In this document: positions 59,701 to 64,000 of the stretch, piece after piece
Layout of the letters: each line of letters begins with the position of its first letter
How positions within the stretch are numbered: position 1 is the first letter of the stretch
Assembly (NCBI RefSeq): GCF_040802235.1
Contig: NC_133156.1
Location: forward strand, 145,497,173 to 145,561,172
Direction of reading: 5' to 3'
DNA from: Manis javanica
Lineage: Eukaryota > Chordata > Mammalia > Pholidota > Manidae
DNA: 64,000 nucleotides
Position numbers and translations under genes: made by a program
The notes under the pieces: model-generated
The model's database searches: none
What the model was told of the DNA's origin: nothing
What the model saw: only the letters and a program-made list of their open reading frames with translations

Positions 59701-61461
59701 ACCTCCCATCCATCTACTGAATGTTCCAGGTGTGTGGTAGGGGCCCAGGTTGGCCTACCCCTGGGAAAGTGTGCCTCTCCCCCTGCCAAACAGGAGACCC
59801 CATGTCATCCAGATTTGCCAGAGCATCCCTGGGCATTGGGAGCTGCCAGGGACATGTGTGCAGAAAGCCCTAGAAGACATGGTGCCGAGGAATGGTTAGA
59901 CAAACCTGCTAAATGGCACACCACTCCTCTCAAGGATGGCAACTGGGCTGTCCCCACAGATGGAGGCGCCTCGCCAGCCCCACTGCAGAGCAGGCCCCCT
60001 TTCCGCAGAGAGCTTTGCCTAGGTCGGAGCTCTCAGCAAAACCAGCTGACTTGACTCCTCTTGGCAAAGGCCCATTTGGCTGGGAAGGCCGGGAATGGCC
60101 CCCTCCTGCCATTGCTTTCATTTTCGTGTCTTCCTTCTCTTTGTTGCATGGCTGCTGCATTTCAGAACTGTTGCCTAATCATCTGACTGGAAGAAGGCAA
60201 ATACTTAAGTAACGTTTGTTCCATTCTATATACAATTAAAGACACTATGCAGAAAGGCCCCAGAACCAGAATCCTCTTGGAGGAATGAGGTGGAGTGGCC
60301 TGAAAGGCAAGCAAGTAGGCAGAGGTTTAATGAAAAGCTCTTTCTGGATGATACAGGCACTGGTGTCCTCTGCAGACATTAATAAAGGACTCTAAGCCTC
60401 CATCATAATTTCAGGAGGCAAGGTTATTTGAGGATCTTGGCCAAGCTGAGGCACACCAAGTATAGGGACTCACCAGATTCTATAGAAAGGACAAAAAAAA
60501 AAAAAAGATAAAGCTTAATATTTGTGTTGGGTGACTTTCATACAAATTTACCATTTGGCAGGAGTTTTTCTCCCAGAATACAACATAGTTGAAATAGTGG
60601 GTGAAACGTCGAATCATCACTAGTGGAGGGTGAAGCAGGCAGAGAGCTCAGCACAGACATACCGTACACAAGTCCCTCCCATCTGGAGATGTCAGCCTCT
60701 TCCCAGGCGTCTGGCCTTGGGCCCACATTCATCACTGCTTTACTAGTCAGACCTTAGCTTTCTCTCCCTTGGGTGGATTCCAGAACTTTTCAGTCATTCC
60801 TAGATACCCGAATCCCATGGTGGCCCCGTTTAGTTCTGCCACCTCACGTCCTCCTTGCTTCTATCCTGACCTCTCCTGCCAGCAACTTCAGTCTTCCTCC
60901 CAGTGCAGGCTCTGGAGACAGGAAGCCTGGGGGGTTGTGTCTGGTTTGCTTACAGGTTCCTTTCCCTTGTAAAGTTCTTTCCAAGGTGCAGGGCCAGGAG
61001 CAGTAATGGGACAGGCGCCCCGAGCCCACACTCAGCCGACAGACTGCCGTGTTGCTCATGGTGATCACTTGCTTTCACAATGCGATAACCTTTATAGTAT
61101 TACATTTTTTATTGTTGCTAATAGTTGACACAGAAATGAATTAATATTTCCCTGATAAAAAGATTTCAGTGAGTTAATTTCAAGGTTATTTTCAAGTTTC
61201 TTTCAAGGTTTTTCTCAATTTAAGTAAATTTCAAGTTTTCTTTCTTTGGTTTCAATATATTATTATCACTATTATTTTATTTATCTGTGGTTCTCAAGAG
61301 GACACACTGACATGGCGACAGAGCCGCCTGAGCTACCTGTATTTTGTCCAGGACTCCAGTGCTGTCCATCCTGCTGGCCACGTTCACGGTGTTGCCCCAG
61401 ATATCATACTGCGGCTTCTGGGCTCCGATCACACCAGCTATCACAGGTCCGTGGTTAATAC
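56619..61461 (-). CDS. ADCY2: Adenylate cyclase type 2, last two coding exons (C-terminal 91 residues)
   Basis: ADCY2 is a plasma-membrane enzyme that makes cAMP from ATP and is stimulated by Gs-alpha, G-beta-gamma and protein kinase C. Segments 61337-61461 and 56619-56771 join in frame and encode the end of the second cytosolic catalytic domain (C2). The first gives [20 protein letters not shown] and [20 protein letters not shown]. It contains the adenine-binding Asp of YDIWG and the Asn and Arg of NVASR, which stabilise the transition state. The second gives [20 protein letters not shown], then [19 protein letters not shown]. Its KGKG Lys contacts the nucleotide phosphates, and the protein ends SQSNLAS. 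All match human ADCY2 with conservative changes. The other exons lie beyond base 64000. The gene faces CFAP90 tail to tail. Confidence 0.95.
56772..61336. other. ADCY2 last intron
   Basis: 4.6 kb. Apart from the L1 tail at 59398-59702, I recognise no gene, RNA or repeat. Confidence 0.55.
59398..59702 (+). mobile_element. 5'-truncated L1 insertion in the last ADCY2 intron
   Basis: It is about 305 bp of L1 3' UTR of the same type as 7360-7760 (shared GTTGTATACTTGAAACCAAT), ending in an A-rich tail. The target duplications CTACCATCCATCTTCTG (59381-59397) and CTCCCATCCATCTACTG (59703-59719) differ at two places. It is antisense to ADCY2. Confidence 0.82.
61337..61461 (-). CDS. ADCY2: ADCY2 penultimate coding exon
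   Basis: It is 125 bp between a CCCAG acceptor above 61461 and a GTAGCT donor below 61337. It completes a split Gly codon, then has 41 codons from INHGPV to LDKIQ, ending in phase 0. It carries the Asp, Asn and Arg residues of the catalytic site. Confidence 0.95.
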
Positions 61462-64000
61462 CTGGGACGCATTGGAATTGGGTTAGCAAGCTTGACTTAC
61501 AGCAACTGTCTTGAGAGGAAAAGTGTGATGAGAATATTTTTGAATCATTATTAAACATTAGCCCAAGAAATAGAATTCCTCCATCATCTCAAAAATATGA
61601 AAATGTTTGTCTGTTTTCCCCTTCTAGACCTTGATTCATGTTCATTTTTCCATCCGGCATTATTTCATAAGAACATAAAATTACTTATACTTTAAAAAAC
61701 TGAACATTCTAATTGCTGTTCTATGTGGCTATATAATCTTAGACTTAAATAATCATTACATTTTCCAATAGCTTTGTAGTTAAATGTTACCTTTGAAACA
61801 CACATATTTTTATTGTAAATGGTCATGCTGAGTAGTGTATGTATTTATTGGCTGTTCTGCCACTGTTGGACTTGGGGTTCACGCCCACATTTTGCTGAAA
61901 CCACCTGCCCACACACTGGTACTGCTTTTCTACTTGCCAGGCACCATTCTGTGTGTCTTAAATATAAAAACTCTTTTAATTCTCCAGCAGACCTGGGGGG
62001 TCTGTGGTCATCACTTCTGTCATTTCAGGGAGGAGACAGAGAGATGGCACCACACCCCTCGTCTATGGCTACCAGGCAGTAGACAGCAGAAGGCAGAAGG
62101 GCTACAAAGCCAGGCAGCTGGCTTCATGGCCCCTGCCTGTGAAGACTCTGCTTTCCTCTCTTTGCCACCAGCTTCTTGTGTACATGCTTCTTCCCACCTT
62201 CTGGACTCTTGTGTTTGATAACTTCCCATTGGTGTCTTAAATTCTGGAGGACATGTGTAGGCTCTTGATTCCCACTGCTGAACCTATTTCCACAGGGTTC
62301 TCCAACTTGCCTGCAGCCAGTGAGGGGGTCCACCCTGTCACCTTACAAAAACAAACCTTAACTGCATAATATAGAGATTTTAAAGGAATTCAAATTCTAT
62401 GACTGGCATTTAAAAATACACAATTGGAAAGACATAAAGAGGCACAACTGAGGGCAGAGGGAGCTCCCTGTGAGCAGGAGTGATGCACTGATGGTCTCCA
62501 GGGAGGCTCTGGAAGGCTTGAAGGTTTGGGTGCTTGGCTCACTTGAAGCTGGGCTTTACGGCTCTGCATCCATTGGAGTGCAGGAAATCCAGGGGCATAA
62601 GTCCCCTGCCTAACTGTGATTCCCCATGGAAACTCAACCAAATCGCCGTTGCCGAGATTCAGCAGTCGGTGCTCTTCAGTCCAGCCGGCCAAGTTCTCGC
62701 CAAGGCAGAACGGACTTCCTGGGTTCCCAACTACGTGGGCATTACACAGGTGTTAATTCCCCGATCATCACGTGCACTGGGCTACCATGGACAATGATGG
62801 TAACAGCTGCTCTGATGACCCCTTCTTAGTAATTGCAATTATAAAACCCTGGTTATTATATGTACACACCTGAGCTCAGGGTGGCTTTGACACTGCGTGA
62901 GATGTGGAGGTGACATCTGCCATCAGGAGCTACAGCTTCAAGAGCCTGATCAGCTTTTCTAGTCAAGGAGAGGCCTGGACTCTTGCCCATCCTCACTGTC
63001 CCAGGTAGGACGAGTCTTTGTCACAAGAACTCACTTTAAACACAGACCCACAGTTATGATGGGAGTGTTGTGGAGGAGGGCCATAGCAATAGAAATAGAG
63101 GTACTGAAATTGGTTGATTGTTACCCCTACATTTTCTCCTGGATCTATGGCCCCAGCCTTACAGCAGAAGTCAAACTTTACTGACTAAAGGGAGCATTTC
63201 TGAGAGATTTCCTTTCCCACTGCTGAACCGCTTAGTGTATGGCCTGTTATGGAGCCAAAGCACGAAATGCAGTGAAAACACTGTTCCACATAATCTTCCA
63301 AGGTATGCAAGGGGTGAGAAAGAAACTCTCCTTTGCTTTATGGGGCACTTGGTAAAGCTCACACCTCTGCTTCAGACACCCCAAATGACTTATCCCAGCC
63401 GCTGGCTGCTGCCCAGTGATCTGACCCCTCTGCCATCAGCTTTTCCCCTGGCTGCTCTGATCTTGCTTGGTCAGTGGCCTGGGGGCAGTGGGGAGAGAGA
63501 GCCTGGGCCAAGTATTACTGGCAACGGGATGATCCCTACTCAGAGCTGGAGTGTGACTGAGTTTTGGTTTCTGTTAATTAACTGCTTCTACATTTGACAT
63601 GCAGTAAAGGATGATAGGAGCGACTTTGGCTGTTATTATTTGTATCATCTTTTTCATTTTATTTATTTATTTTTTTTGGAATTCTTACTCTCCTGAGTTC
63701 CTACTGTGAGCTGCCACTGGATGGTGCCATATACTCAGGTTGGGGAGGGAAGCCACTCCTGGGAGGGCCTGGGGTTTGAGCAAAGGCAGCCTCAGAGACC
63801 AGGGGAAACACTGAGCTTAGGCTTCCTTAGAAACCTAAAAGAGCTGGCATGTGGAGTGAGTGTACAGGTATTATTAGTGAATAAATCGTCGGTGTAAAGA
63901 AAGCACTTAGTGAATACCTACTGAAGAAGGTCCATTCAATCGCTCCCAGTAGTTTAGAATATACTGCTACTGTTCAAATCAAGAAAACCATGCTTTTGAT
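61462..64000. other. ADCY2 intron, right end of window
   Basis: No further ADCY2 exon was found on the minus strand. Unique A/T-rich and mixed sequence, no feature recognised. Confidence 0.5.

Overview
The window is nuclear DNA from a placental mammal. It holds four spliced genes in the order MTRR (minus strand, 5' part only), FASTKD3 (plus), CFAP90/C5orf49 (plus) and ADCY2 (minus, last two coding exons only). From memory this is the order on human 5p15.31 read backwards. Mammal-wide MIR, L2 and MER repeats are present, and the L1 3' ends look laurasiatherian (remembered family resemblance, not a search). I saw no recent lineage-specific SINE in the 64 kb. I cannot name the species.

Layout. 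1-21.4 kb: MTRR exons 2-6 on the minus strand encode the FMN/flavodoxin domain and the start of the linker. The remaining exons should lie left of base 1. Its introns hold a complete-length but broken L1 (1254-7760), an ERV-L fossil (about 8.93-12.25 kb) and a class I LTR (about 14.5-15.06 kb). 20.9-21.8 kb: a CpG-island promoter shared head to head by MTRR and FASTKD3. 22.4-29.9 kb: all seven FASTKD3 exons, 659 codons. 29.9-39.4 kb: intergenic DNA with two related solo LTRs, a third LTR, a 95-bp perfect inverted repeat and one exon-like open segment of unknown origin. 39.4-52.1 kb: CFAP90, three coding exons, 148 codons, with a CpG-island promoter carrying an RFX X-box-like site. 52.1-64 kb: the ADCY2 3' flank, its last exon, a 4.6-kb intron, its penultimate coding exon and part of the next intron.

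The genes do not form one pathway. MTRR reactivates methionine synthase, FASTKD3 works on mitochondrial RNA, CFAP90 is a ciliary doublet-microtubule protein and ADCY2 makes cAMP. The only mechanical links are the shared MTRR/FASTKD3 promoter and the tail-to-tail arrangement of CFAP90 and ADCY2. Exon limits were read by hand from GT/AG sites, and every exon phase closes. Repeat names come from remembered consensus sequences and are less certain. I found no evidence of a novel multi-gene system. The items most worth a second look are the inverted repeat, the exon-like segment, the X-box, the paired CArG boxes and the FASTKD3 upstream ATGs.
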